A stretch of DNA of 64,000 nucleotides from Ruminiclostridium josui JCM 17888. GTDB taxonomy: Bacteria; Bacillota; Clostridia; Acetivibrionales; DSM-1351. Numbering within the stretch: position 1 is the first letter of the stretch; each line of letters starts with the position of its first letter. The stretch is taken from assembly GCF_000526495.1 (NCBI RefSeq), contig NZ_JAGE01000001.1, positions 3,406,001 to 3,470,000 of the forward strand. The letters are read 5' to 3'. The translations under genes and the position numbers were made by a program. Positions 1 through 8,851 of this stretch are shown here, piece after piece. Under the pieces are notes generated by a model. That model worked only from the letters and a program-made list of their open reading frames with translations, made no database searches and was not told where the DNA came from.

Positions 1-982
1 CGGGTATATAGTATGTGGTTTGATATTTGCGATAGTAGCTCTTATAATAGGCAAAGTCGGTACAAGTTGGCTTGATATAGTACTTCCGCCTGCTGCAATG
101 GGCCCTATAGTAGCACTTATAGGACTTGAGCTTTCTGGTAGTGCTGCTGGCATGGCAGGTTTGCTGCCAAATGATAAAGGTGTATTTGACACCAAAGCAA
201 TAATTATCTCACTGGTAACTCTAGCAATAGTTATAATAGGAAACCTTTGTTTCAGAGGATTTCTTTCAGTAATACCTGTTCTGATTGCCGTGGTTGCTGG
301 TTATGGTTTGGCAGCAGCTATGGAGTATGTAAATACTGATTCTATAACATCTGCAAATTGGTTCAGTATTCCTACATTTGAACTTCCTTCATTCGACTTT
401 AATGCTATCTTAATACTTGCACCTGCGGCACTGGTAGTTATGTCAGAGCATATAGGACATCTTTTTGTAACAAGCAATATTGTTGGAAAAGACTTAACAA
501 AAGACCCAGGACTTCACAGATCATTACTGGGAGACGGATTATCAACAATGCTTTCGGGTTTATGCGGTTCATGTCCAACAACAACCTATGGTGAAAACAT
601 GGGAGTAATGGCTATAACACGAGTATACAGTGTTTGGGTTATTGGAGGAGCAGGAGTTATCTCTATAATAATCGCTTTTGTTGGAAAGCTCTCAGGAATA
701 ATATCAAGTATCCCTGACCCTGTAATGGGTGGTATTAGTCTGCTGTTGTTTGGTATAATTGCATCTTCAGGTATAAGAATGATAGTTGAAGCAAAAATTG
801 ACTACAGCAAATCAAAGAACCTTATACTTACTGCAGTAGTATTTGTAATAGGTATCAGCGGAACAGCAATAAAGCTTCCTGGAAATGTAGAGCTAAAGGG
901 AATGGTTCTTGCTACTTTAGTAGGAATAGTAATAAGCACAATATTCTATGTTCTTGAAAAATTAAAGTTGACAAATGACTAA
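1..982 (+). CDS. uraA: Uracil permease (NCS2 family), 5'-truncated by the window edge
   Basis: This is an integral membrane nucleobase transporter that takes up uracil by cation symport. The visible part is about 326 residues and is almost entirely hydrophobic. It carries the NCS2 signature TTTYGENMGVMAITRVYS near position 580-640, which is typical of uracil rather than xanthine permeases. The frame is open to the first base of the window with no stop, so the true start and first membrane segments lie upstream; the in-frame TTG at position 20 is not a credible start. A strong hairpin follows the stop codon. The family call is firm; the exact substrate is inferred from the motif. Confidence 0.9.
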   Translation, partial: GYIVCGLIFAIVALIIGKVGTSWLDIVLPPAAMGPIVALIGLELSGSAAGMAGLLPNDKGVFDTKAIIISLVTLAIVIIGNLCFRGFLSVIPVLIAVVAGYGLAAAMEYVNTDSITSANWFSIPTFELPSFDFNAILILAPAALVVMSEHIGHLFVTSNIVGKDLTKDPGLHRSLLGDGLSTMLSGLCGSCPTTTYGENMGVMAITRVYSVWVIGGAGVISIIIAFVGKLSGIISSIPDPVMGGISLLLFGIIASSGIRMIVEAKIDYSKSKNLILTAVVFVIGISGTAIKLPGNVELKGMVLATLVGIVISTIFYVLEKLKLTND

Positions 983-996
983 TATTAAATAATATT

Positions 997-1042
997 AAAA
1001 AGCTTGTTCAGGTTGATAAATTCAAACTGAACAAGCTTTTTT
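997..1042. terminator. Bidirectional intrinsic terminator
   Basis: An A-rich arm with AGCTTGTTCAG (from 1001) pairs with CTGAACAAGCTTTTTT (1027-1042). It lies between the convergent uraA and glycosyltransferase genes, with A-tract and T-tract on opposite sides, so it can serve both strands. Confidence 0.85.
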
Positions 1043-1064
1043 GACTTTACAAAAATATTTATAC

Positions 1065-2255
1065 TCAGGAACTTTTACGGGATTGAAGTCTCAATGTAAG
1101 AAATTTCTTTCTTCGTCTTAGTTCGGATGGGTATATAAAAACATCATTTTTTATAAGATTCAGAACATGATTAACGATTTTCTCTGCTGAAGCATGGTCA
1201 AAATAACTCCGTTGTGCCTGCTTTATCTCATTAAGTCCTTTTGCATTATCAGCCAGTAAACCGGATACAACTGCAGCCAAAGATGATAAATCATCACAAT
1301 ATATACCGAGTTTGTTATTAACTGCAAAATCAGGATTTTCTTGTTCTTGTCCGGGTAATGCACCTGTTATAATAAGTGGTACATTGCAGGCAACTGCTTC
1401 CATCATAACGTTTGGGCTGCCTCTGGTAAAAGCGATATCTGATTTGAGCATAAAATCCTGAATATTGGTCACATAGCCATATACTTCAACTCTTCCCGGA
1501 AATTGCTGAGAAAGGGTTTTTTCCAACTTTTCTTTCATAGATTCGTTTCTCCCTGCAATTATACGTATATTACAGTTAAAATTCTCCAGAAGAATTCTGG
1601 CAACATTATTCATGTCTCCTGAACCTTCTCCGCCGCTCATAATAAGACATTCCAGCGGTCTATCCAAAGTATAATCATTATTTTGGATTTCCTGAGAGAT
1701 GTGCTTTGTAAATCTAGACCTGACAGGGAAACCTATAACTTCTAATTTGTGTGCAGGAACACCGAACCCCATACATCTTTGCTTTGCTTCTTCTGTAGGG
1801 CAGATTATACAGTCGGCTCTTGAATCGGCCCACATGGGTGATATACTTACCAAATCAGCTACAAAAGTGACAAAAGGTATATTGATTCTATATTCTTTAA
1901 GTATGTTAATTATAGGTGTATTAAAAACCGGATGTACACTTAAAATTAAATCGGGTTTTAGTTTCCTTAATAACTTTATAAAATTTTCTCTAATTGTTAG
2001 TTCTGTAAACTCATGAATAAAGGATGGATTTCTTTTGGAAATCTTCCATGCAAGCTTCCATATTTCCTTTGCATTTCTTGTTACCATACCATAGGACTTA
2101 CCTACCTTTATCCACATATTGCCGCCAAGTTCAAATCCATCTATTATATTTAAGCAGACATCTTCATGCATGCAAAATTGCTCTTGTAAAGCTTCGCTGA
2201 TACTTTTATGGCCATGTCCCGTATAATCTGAAGATATTATTACAACATTTTTCAT
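1065..2255 (-). CDS. UgtP/MGDG-synthase-like glycosyltransferase (processive diacylglycerol glycosyltransferase family)
   Basis: A 396-residue GT28-type enzyme. The N-terminus has the MGDG-synthase glycine/histidine motif TGHGHKSISEAL (about residues 12-23), and the C-terminal half has the GT28 nucleotide-sugar domain, with MSGGEGSGDMNN near 207 and a GSPNVMMEAVACNVP segment near 280. Family members transfer glucose or galactose from a UDP-sugar to diacylglycerol at the membrane, making glycolipids and lipoteichoic acid anchors. No transmembrane segment is seen, which fits a peripheral membrane enzyme. The ATG at 2255 has a GGAGG about 11 bases upstream. It stands alone, convergent with uraA. 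The sugar specificity cannot be read from the sequence. Confidence 0.8.
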   Translation of the reverse strand: MKNVVIISSDYTGHGHKSISEALQEQFCMHEDVCLNIIDGFELGGNMWIKVGKSYGMVTRNAKEIWKLAWKISKRNPSFIHEFTELTIRENFIKLLRKLKPDLILSVHPVFNTPIINILKEYRINIPFVTFVADLVSISPMWADSRADCIICPTEEAKQRCMGFGVPAHKLEVIGFPVRSRFTKHISQEIQNNDYTLDRPLECLIMSGGEGSGDMNNVARILLENFNCNIRIIAGRNESMKEKLEKTLSQQFPGRVEVYGYVTNIQDFMLKSDIAFTRGSPNVMMEAVACNVPLIITGALPGQEQENPDFAVNNKLGIYCDDLSSLAAVVSGLLADNAKGLNEIKQAQRSYFDHASAEKIVNHVLNLIKNDVFIYPSELRRRKKFLTLRLQSRKSS

Positions 2256-2488
2256 GTTTTTTCATTGCCTCCAATAAAGATTATGTATCATTTACCAGAC
2301 TAATTATATAATATTACAGTCTTTTAGTAAATTGACAGCTATTTTCAACTCCTTTAATTGTACGATAATAAAAAATAAAAGTTTGATTTATTTTCATATA
2401 ATTAATATATCCAAACGTTATAATCGCATTACACTTTTCATATATTTATAACGCTTGATATTTGTCCGCTTAATAAAATTCCGGGGAT

Positions 2489-3700
2489 GTGAGGTTTTTG
2501 AAAAAAACTGCAAAAATAGTTGTGACAGTTATGATTATTTTATCAAACCTGTTATGTACTAATATGGTAAAAGCAGATGATGCAAATGATGATGGGCCCA
2601 TTACCGATATAATTAAAAATGAGAGTTGGGAGGCTGCAGGAAATCAGCTGCCTCGAGTTTCGGCTGGCGCAGCAATTGTAATGGATGCACAAAGCGGCAG
2701 GGTTTTGTATGAAAAAAATGCATATAAGAGAAGTTCAATAGCAAGTACAACAAAAATCATGACCGCAATAGTTGCTATTGAAAATGGAAAAGATGATGAA
2801 GATGTTATTGTCAGTAAAAATGCAGCATCTATATGGGGCTCTAGAGTTGGACTTAAAGAGGGAAAAACCTATAAACTTGGGAACCTTCTCAATGCAATGA
2901 TGCTAAGATCGGGAAACGATGCGGCTATTGCAATAGCAGAGCATGTAGGAGGTTCTGTTGAAGCATTTGCTGAAATGATGAATAGAAAAGCCGCTGAAAT
3001 AGGAGCAACCAATACAAACTTTGTAACGCCTCATGGATTGGATGATCCGCAGCATTATTCAACTCCATATGATCTTGCGTTGATTACACAATATGCTTTA
3101 AAGAATGAGAAGTTCTGTGATATAGTAAGCAGAAAATCCTCCTCCTTTGAAGGAAAACCTATTAATAACACAAATGAGATGCTAAGCCTTTATCCAGGAG
3201 CAGACGGAGTAAAAACAGGTTATACCGGTCAGGCAGGAAGATGCCTTGTAACCTCTGCCACACATAACGGATGGAAAATTATATCTGTAGTATTAAATTG
3301 CTCTAGTAGGTCTACTAGAGCTCAGAGCAGTAAGATATTACTGGATTATGCATATGACAACTATAAGTTATATGACTATCTAAAGGAGGGGCAGCAGATA
3401 ACAAATGTGAACATACATAAAGGGTTAAATAAAGCGGTTGGAATTTATTCTGATAAAGACATATCAATTCCATTAAAAAAGGACGAAGTAGACAGGATTA
3501 AAGTGGAATATAATATTCCTAAAACGTTAGAAGCTCCTATACAAAAGGGAAGTAGTATAGGTACCATTAACTACGTACTTGACGGTAAAGTGCTGGCATC
3601 TACTGATGTCAAAGCCATGGAAAATATAAAAAGAAAGGACTTTTACTACTATTTCGATCAGATATTTAAAACATGGGCAAGACTTGTACATCAACGCTAA
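2489..3700 (+). CDS. D-alanyl-D-alanine carboxypeptidase (DacF/PBP5-like), catalytically intact
   Basis: A 403-residue serine-type D-Ala-D-Ala carboxypeptidase that trims peptidoglycan stem peptides outside the membrane. A signal peptide covers about residues 5-29. The three penicillin-binding motifs are intact: S86-T-T-K89, S141-G-N143 and K242-T-G244. A beta-rich PBP5 C-terminal domain follows (about 300-380), with an amphipathic tail that may anchor it to the membrane. The start is ambiguous: GTG at 2489 or TTG at 2498, with G-rich sequence before and between them. The downstream radical SAM gene follows after 53 bases. It is the useful comparison for the degenerate paralogue at 57841-59070. 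Confidence 0.9.
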   Translation: MRFLKKTAKIVVTVMIILSNLLCTNMVKADDANDDGPITDIIKNESWEAAGNQLPRVSAGAAIVMDAQSGRVLYEKNAYKRSSIASTTKIMTAIVAIENGKDDEDVIVSKNAASIWGSRVGLKEGKTYKLGNLLNAMMLRSGNDAAIAIAEHVGGSVEAFAEMMNRKAAEIGATNTNFVTPHGLDDPQHYSTPYDLALITQYALKNEKFCDIVSRKSSSFEGKPINNTNEMLSLYPGADGVKTGYTGQAGRCLVTSATHNGWKIISVVLNCSSRSTRAQSSKILLDYAYDNYKLYDYLKEGQQITNVNIHKGLNKAVGIYSDKDISIPLKKDEVDRIKVEYNIPKTLEAPIQKGSSIGTINYVLDGKVLASTDVKAMENIKRKDFYYYFDQIFKTWARLVHQR

Positions 3701-3753
3701 AGATGGGATAATATTAAGGTATTTTTACTTTTACCTATGAAGAGGGAATTTAG

Positions 3754-5481
3754 ATGAAAACATTGCTGGTAGGCATAAATTCAAAATATATTCATACCTG
3801 TCTTGCAATATGGTATCTGAAAGCAAGCATAAATGAGTTTGATAATATAACTGTCCGTGAATTTACCATAAATGATATTAGGGACAATGTTCTTTCTGAA
3901 ATCTACAGGGAAAAGCCCGACATCATAGCGTTTTCCTGCTATATATGGAATATTGGAATTGTTCTTTCAATAACAAAAGAGCTTAAAAAGCTGTTGCCGG
4001 ACTGTCGCATAATTCTGGGGGGGCCTGAGGTCTCTTATGATTCTGAGCAAATCATGGCAGAAAATTCAGAGCTTGATTTTATTATATCCGGCGAAGGAGA
4101 GGACGTATTTCCAGTTTTGATAAAGGACTTGTATGCCGGTACGGAGCAGTATAAGAACTTACAAGGAATAGCTTACAGGAGTAGCTGCTCTGTAATATTT
4201 AATAAGGGCTTTAATCTGGTAAAAGAGCTTGATAAAGTTCCTTCCCCATACAATAACGAGTTAATGAAAACTACATTGAACAGAATAGTTTATTATGAAT
4301 CATCTAGAGGCTGCCCATTTTCTTGCTCCTATTGTATTTCATCTACCTTCAACGGAATTAGATTCTTTAGTATGTTACGTGTAAAAAGTGATATTTTAAG
4401 AATTCTTGAGTATAAACCAAGACTTATAAAATTTGTTGACAGGACATTTAACTGCCATAAGGGAAGGGCAAAAGAGATATTAAAATTCTTAATATCCTTA
4501 AATTGTGAAACAGTTTTTCACTTTGAGGCAGCTGCTGACCTTTTTGACAGTGAGATGCTGGATATACTTAGTAAAGCCCCAAAAGGCAGGATTCAACTTG
4601 AAATAGGAATTCAGACTATAAACACTCAAACCTTAAAGGAAATTGACAGAGTAACGGATATAGATGTGTTAACAGAAAATGTGAAAAAAATCCTTGGTAT
4701 AGGAAATATTCATTTGCATCTTGACCTGATAGCAGGTTTACCTTATGAGGATTTTGAAGGTTTTAAAAAATCTTTTATTTATGTCTATAACTTAAAACCT
4801 CATCAACTTCAACTGGGCTTTCTAAAAATGCTTAAAGGCTCCAGAATACGATTAGAGTCCCAAAAGCATGGTTTCTATTTCAGAGATTATGCACCATATG
4901 AGGTTTTGAAAAATAAGTATATTTCATATGACGAAATCCTACTTTTAAAAGACATTGAGGAGACTTTCGAGAGATATTACAATTCCGGTAGGTTTGGCAA
5001 TTCACTGAACTTTATTGAAAAGAGTTGCTTTACTTGGGATTCATTTATTTTGTATGAAAAGTTGGCACATTATTGCAGGGATAAGGGATATTTGGACAGA
5101 CCCGTATCGTATAGAGAAAATATTCAAATTCTGTATAACTTTTACAAAGGGGTTTGCCAAGATAATTTAAGCTTTGAACAGTTCAGGCAATACATGGTAC
5201 TTGATTTTCTCAGCACTGACAGTTCTGGTGCAATTCCGGATTGTCTGAAAAGAGAAGATGATTATCTATCTTCCGGTGATATTCATTCTATGCTTAGAAA
5301 TGAGGAGTTTATTGATAGATATCTTCCTCAATACAAAGGTATTCAAGCAAAAAATATTTTGAAAAAAGTATTCTTTATCAAGTTAAATTTATTATACCCA
5401 TCTGATGAAGTGCTTTTATTAGACTATTCATCAAAAGATGAAGTTTCAGGGAAGTACAGGAGTATTTCGGTAAAAACATAA
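3754..5481 (+). CDS. B12-binding-domain radical SAM protein (DUF4080 type)
   Basis: A 575-residue protein. An N-terminal Rossmann-like cobalamin-binding domain spans about residues 1-140. The radical SAM core has the cluster motif C187-PFS-C191-SY-C194, preceded by the ESSRG stretch usual in this family. The C-terminal 200 residues match the DUF4080 type. Such enzymes cleave S-adenosylmethionine with a 4Fe-4S cluster; the substrate of this subgroup is not known. The start ATG has GAGGGAA upstream. It is probably co-transcribed with the carboxypeptidase upstream, and a perfect terminator hairpin follows. Confidence 0.82.
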   Translation: MKTLLVGINSKYIHTCLAIWYLKASINEFDNITVREFTINDIRDNVLSEIYREKPDIIAFSCYIWNIGIVLSITKELKKLLPDCRIILGGPEVSYDSEQIMAENSELDFIISGEGEDVFPVLIKDLYAGTEQYKNLQGIAYRSSCSVIFNKGFNLVKELDKVPSPYNNELMKTTLNRIVYYESSRGCPFSCSYCISSTFNGIRFFSMLRVKSDILRILEYKPRLIKFVDRTFNCHKGRAKEILKFLISLNCETVFHFEAAADLFDSEMLDILSKAPKGRIQLEIGIQTINTQTLKEIDRVTDIDVLTENVKKILGIGNIHLHLDLIAGLPYEDFEGFKKSFIYVYNLKPHQLQLGFLKMLKGSRIRLESQKHGFYFRDYAPYEVLKNKYISYDEILLLKDIEETFERYYNSGRFGNSLNFIEKSCFTWDSFILYEKLAHYCRDKGYLDRPVSYRENIQILYNFYKGVCQDNLSFEQFRQYMVLDFLSTDSSGAIPDCLKREDDYLSSGDIHSMLRNEEFIDRYLPQYKGIQAKNILKKVFFIKLNLLYPSDEVLLLDYSSKDEVSGKYRSISVKT

Positions 5482-5498
5482 AAGCCACAATAAGTTTT

Positions 5499-5541
5499 AG
5501 AACCCTTAATGTCGAAGATGACGACATTAAGGGTTCTATTT
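5499..5541 (+). terminator. Intrinsic terminator after the DUF4080 gene
   Basis: A perfect 16-bp stem AGAACCCTTAATGTCG (5499-5514) / CGACATTAAGGGTTCT (5522-5537) with a 7-base loop, followed by ATTTTT. Confidence 0.92.
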
Positions 5542-5562
5542 TTGGTGTTTATAAACTGGTAC

Positions 5563-5578
5563 ATACAAAAGTTTGTAT
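5563..5578. promoter_or_regulatory. Short palindrome upstream of prkA, possible operator
   Basis: ATACAAA-AG-TTTGTAT is an interrupted palindrome 95 bases before the prkA start. It may be a regulator site or overlap the promoter. CATACAAA within it resembles a sigma-E -10 box, but no -35 box at a fitting distance was found. Confidence 0.25.
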
Positions 5579-5672
5579 TTAATAATATTTTTAAAATGAC
5601 CACATATATTTTAACAATGAGAAATATTTTAAATTACTACTAGCTACCACGGCATAAAAGGGAGGGGCTTAA

Positions 5673-7607
5673 ATGACCAAACCGGAATTTGATTTTAGGG
5701 AACTAATTAAAAAAGACAGAGAGGAACACATACGCAAGCAATTTAATGGAACATTTCTGGATTATTTACAAATAGTTAAATCCAATCCGGAGGTTGCCAT
5801 GCTGTCTCATCAAAGATTGTATGAGATTATCAGCTCAAAAGGGGTTGAAGCTGTAAAAACTGAGGAAAACCCAAGGCTAAGAAGAATATACGGGAACGAT
5901 ATAATAAAAAAATACAAGTTCTTTGAAGAAGATTTTTTTGGAATTGATAAAACAATAATGAAGATTGTAAGGTATTTCCACTCTGCTGCCATGGCCGGAG
6001 AAGAGGCTAGACAGGTTTTGTATTTGGTAGGGCCTGTAGGGGCAGGTAAATCATCACTAATGGAAGCACTTAAAAAGGCTCTGGAAGCTGCTCCGCCCAT
6101 ATATTCCTTAAAAGATTGCCCAATGAGGGAAGAACCACTTCATTTAATTCCAAAACACCTTAGAAAAGATTTTGAAGAAAAATTAAATGTAAAAATCGAA
6201 GGCGATTTATGCCCTATTTGCAGATACCGCTTAAAGAATGATTATAACGGAGAATATGAAAAGTTTCCCGTTGAATTAACAGGCTTTTCCATAAGGTCAA
6301 GAAAAGGTATAGGTGTTGTGCCTCCGGTAGACCCTAACAATCAGGATACTTCAATATTAACCGGAAGCGTTGATATATCGAAAATAGACCTTTATTCAGA
6401 AGATGACCCAAGAGTATTATCTTTAAATGGTGCTTTTAATGCAGGAAACAGAGGTATTGTGGAATTCATAGAGGTATTCAAAAATGAAACGGAATATCTG
6501 CACACTATGATAACTGCAACACAGGAAAAATCCATTCCATCGCCGGGAAAAGGTGCAATGATATATTTTGACGGAGTTATATTGGCTCATTCCAATGAAG
6601 CAGAATGGAATAAATTCAAGTCAGACCATACAAATGAGGCGATTCTAGACAGAATTGTAAGAATTGAGGTACCTTACTGCCTTGAATTAAACGAGGAAAT
6701 AAAAATATATGAAAAAATGCTTTCTAAGAGCAAATTTAAGGCACATATAGCACCTCATACTATAGAAATAGCATCCATGTTTGCTATACTGACCAGATTA
6801 AGCCCATCAAACAAGGTAGACCCTCTTACTAAGCTAAAAATATACAACGGTGAGGAAATTCTGGAAAAAGGAATGACTCGTAAAATAGATATATTTGAGC
6901 TTCGTGAGGAGGCACCCAGAGAGGGTATGACGGGTATATCAACCAGATTTATAATGAAAGCTCTGGATACTGCATTATCTGAATCTGAGAATGATTGCAT
7001 AAATCCAATTGCGGTTATGGAGGCATTAATTAAATCTGTCAAGGAACTGGGAATCGGAGATGAGGAAAAAGAACGTTACTTAAGGCTTATATATGATTCT
7101 GTAAAGAAGGAATACAATAAAATTATGGAAAAAGAAGTTACAAAGGCGTTTATTCATGGCTATAGAGAACAGGCCGAGAGTCTTTTTAACAATTATCTTG
7201 ACCATGCAGAAGCCTTTGTCAACAAGACTAAAATAAAGGATAAGAACACAGGTGAGGAACTTGAGCCCGATGAAAAATTCATGCGTTCTATTGAAGAACA
7301 GATAGGTATTTCTGATACTGCGGTAAAAGGATTCAGGTCGGATGTTACTGCGTATATGTTCTTTGTTATGCGAAATGGGGGAAGTTTGGATTATACAAGC
7401 TATGAGCCTTTGAAGGAGGCAATAGAGAAAAAGCTGACTGCATCCGTAAGAGATTTGAGCAGGATTATAACACAGGCAAAAGTAAGGGATAAGGAACAGA
7501 CCCAGAAATACAACACAATGGTAGAGGAAATGAAAAAGAACGGCTATTGTGACCACTGCTGCAATGTCATATTGAAATATGCTGCTAACAATCTGTGGAA
7601 GGATTAA
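5673..7607 (+). CDS. prkA: PrkA-family AAA+ serine protein kinase/ATPase
   Basis: A 644-residue cytoplasmic protein with an AAA+ P-loop GPVGAGKSS at about residues 120-128 and the characteristic PrkA N- and C-terminal domains; the length is typical of the family. A CPICRYRL pair of cysteines lies near residue 182, and a DHCC motif is close to the C-terminus. In Bacillus subtilis PrkA supports sporulation, and in enterobacteria the homologue YeaG acts in starvation survival. The ATG has a GGGAGGGG ribosome site. The gene leads a tight group with yhbH and spoVR, a widely conserved set, which supports a sporulation or stress role. Confidence 0.93.
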   Translation: MTKPEFDFRELIKKDREEHIRKQFNGTFLDYLQIVKSNPEVAMLSHQRLYEIISSKGVEAVKTEENPRLRRIYGNDIIKKYKFFEEDFFGIDKTIMKIVRYFHSAAMAGEEARQVLYLVGPVGAGKSSLMEALKKALEAAPPIYSLKDCPMREEPLHLIPKHLRKDFEEKLNVKIEGDLCPICRYRLKNDYNGEYEKFPVELTGFSIRSRKGIGVVPPVDPNNQDTSILTGSVDISKIDLYSEDDPRVLSLNGAFNAGNRGIVEFIEVFKNETEYLHTMITATQEKSIPSPGKGAMIYFDGVILAHSNEAEWNKFKSDHTNEAILDRIVRIEVPYCLELNEEIKIYEKMLSKSKFKAHIAPHTIEIASMFAILTRLSPSNKVDPLTKLKIYNGEEILEKGMTRKIDIFELREEAPREGMTGISTRFIMKALDTALSESENDCINPIAVMEALIKSVKELGIGDEEKERYLRLIYDSVKKEYNKIMEKEVTKAFIHGYREQAESLFNNYLDHAEAFVNKTKIKDKNTGEELEPDEKFMRSIEEQIGISDTAVKGFRSDVTAYMFFVMRNGGSLDYTSYEPLKEAIEKKLTASVRDLSRIITQAKVRDKEQTQKYNTMVEEMKKNGYCDHCCNVILKYAANNLWKD

Positions 7608-7620
7608 TTGGAGGGAAAAT

Positions 7621-8817
7621 ATGGCTATTTTCAGAGACTGCAGCAATATCGGCAAAGATAGGTCAGCCGAAGACAGAAGAAGACACAGAGAGCTTGTTGA
7701 GGAATCCATAAAGAAAAATCTTGGCAATATTATAGCAGAACAAAGCATAATAGGTAAAAGTAAGGATAAAAAAATTAAGATTCCAATAAAAGGAATAAAG
7801 GAGTTTCAATTTATATATGGAAAATCCAAGCCTGGCGTAGGTGCAGGAGACGGTAATGAAAAAAGGGGCGATAAATTTCAAGGAGAGGCACAGGAAGGAA
7901 AGGGCAAGGGAGGGGCCGGGAATCAGGAGGGAGAAGAGGTTTATGAAACAGAGATAACCATTGAGGAGGTAATAAAATACCTTTTTGATGACATGAACCT
8001 TCCCGATATTGATAAAAAGCAGCTATCCAGGTTGGAGGAAAAAAGCTACAGAAAGCTTGGTTACCAACACAAAGGCATCCCTCCGAGACTTGCAAAGAAA
8101 CGCTCAGTAATTGAGAAAATAAAGCGCAGGCAGGCCTCCAAAAGGTCTGAAGATGGAGAGAATACTACATATGATAAGCAGGAAGGCCAAGAAAGGTTTC
8201 CGTTTATACAGGAAGATTTAAGATATTACAGAATTAAAGAGGATAACAAAAGGGATTATAATGCAGTTGTGCTGTGCATTATGGATGTTTCAGGTTCAAT
8301 GGATCAAACAAAAAAATATCTGGCAAGAAGCTTTTATTTCCTTTTGTATCAATTCCTACGATTGAAGTATGCAAACGTGGATGTTGTTTTCATAGCTCAC
8401 ACAACAACTGCAAAGGAAGTAAACGAAAGAGAGTTTTTTCACCGGGGTGAATCTGGTGGAACCTATATCAGCAGCGGATATGACAAAGCATTGGAAATTA
8501 TTGCCGACAGATACAGTCCAAGCAACTGGAACATTTATGCTTTTCATTGCAGCGATGGAGACAACTGGTCAGAAGATAATAAAAGAGCTGTAGAAAGTGC
8601 TAAAAAGCTTTGTGAGGTTTGCAATTTGTTTGGCTATGGAGAGATAGTACCAGGTTATTATAATATAGGCAGTACCATAAAAAATGAATTTCAGACTAAT
8701 ATAAAAAGTAATAACTTTGCAGCTATTAATATCAACAAAAAAGAGGATGTCCTGCCGGCACTTAAAAAGCTCCTGGATAAAGCTAGTGATAGGGACGAGA
8801 AGGCGATTATGGATTAG
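7621..8817 (+). CDS. yhbH: Sporulation protein YhbH (DUF444, VWA-like)
   Basis: A 398-residue DUF444 protein. The central part has a von Willebrand A-type metal site, D222-V-S-G-S followed by a threonine in GGTYISS. A low-complexity Gly/Lys/Glu-rich stretch lies at about residues 75-110. The start was set at the ATG at 7621 because GGAGGG lies 5 bases upstream; the open frame extends further up into prkA but without a ribosome site. The gene begins 13 bases after prkA, so the two are co-transcribed. Homologues in B. subtilis (yhbH) and E. coli (yeaH) partner with prkA/yeaG; the biochemical role is unknown. Confidence 0.92.
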   Translation: MAIFRDCSNIGKDRSAEDRRRHRELVEESIKKNLGNIIAEQSIIGKSKDKKIKIPIKGIKEFQFIYGKSKPGVGAGDGNEKRGDKFQGEAQEGKGKGGAGNQEGEEVYETEITIEEVIKYLFDDMNLPDIDKKQLSRLEEKSYRKLGYQHKGIPPRLAKKRSVIEKIKRRQASKRSEDGENTTYDKQEGQERFPFIQEDLRYYRIKEDNKRDYNAVVLCIMDVSGSMDQTKKYLARSFYFLLYQFLRLKYANVDVVFIAHTTTAKEVNEREFFHRGESGGTYISSGYDKALEIIADRYSPSNWNIYAFHCSDGDNWSEDNKRAVESAKKLCEVCNLFGYGEIVPGYYNIGSTIKNEFQTNIKSNNFAAININKKEDVLPALKKLLDKASDRDEKAIMD

Positions 8818-8851
8818 ATTGATTATTTAATAAGTTGGGAGGAAAAAAGCT

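Noticed and set aside
7080..7748. A 222-codon open frame on the minus strand
   Set aside because: It lies opposite the prkA-yhbH junction, has no recognisable domain or ribosome site, and both plus-strand genes are well supported.
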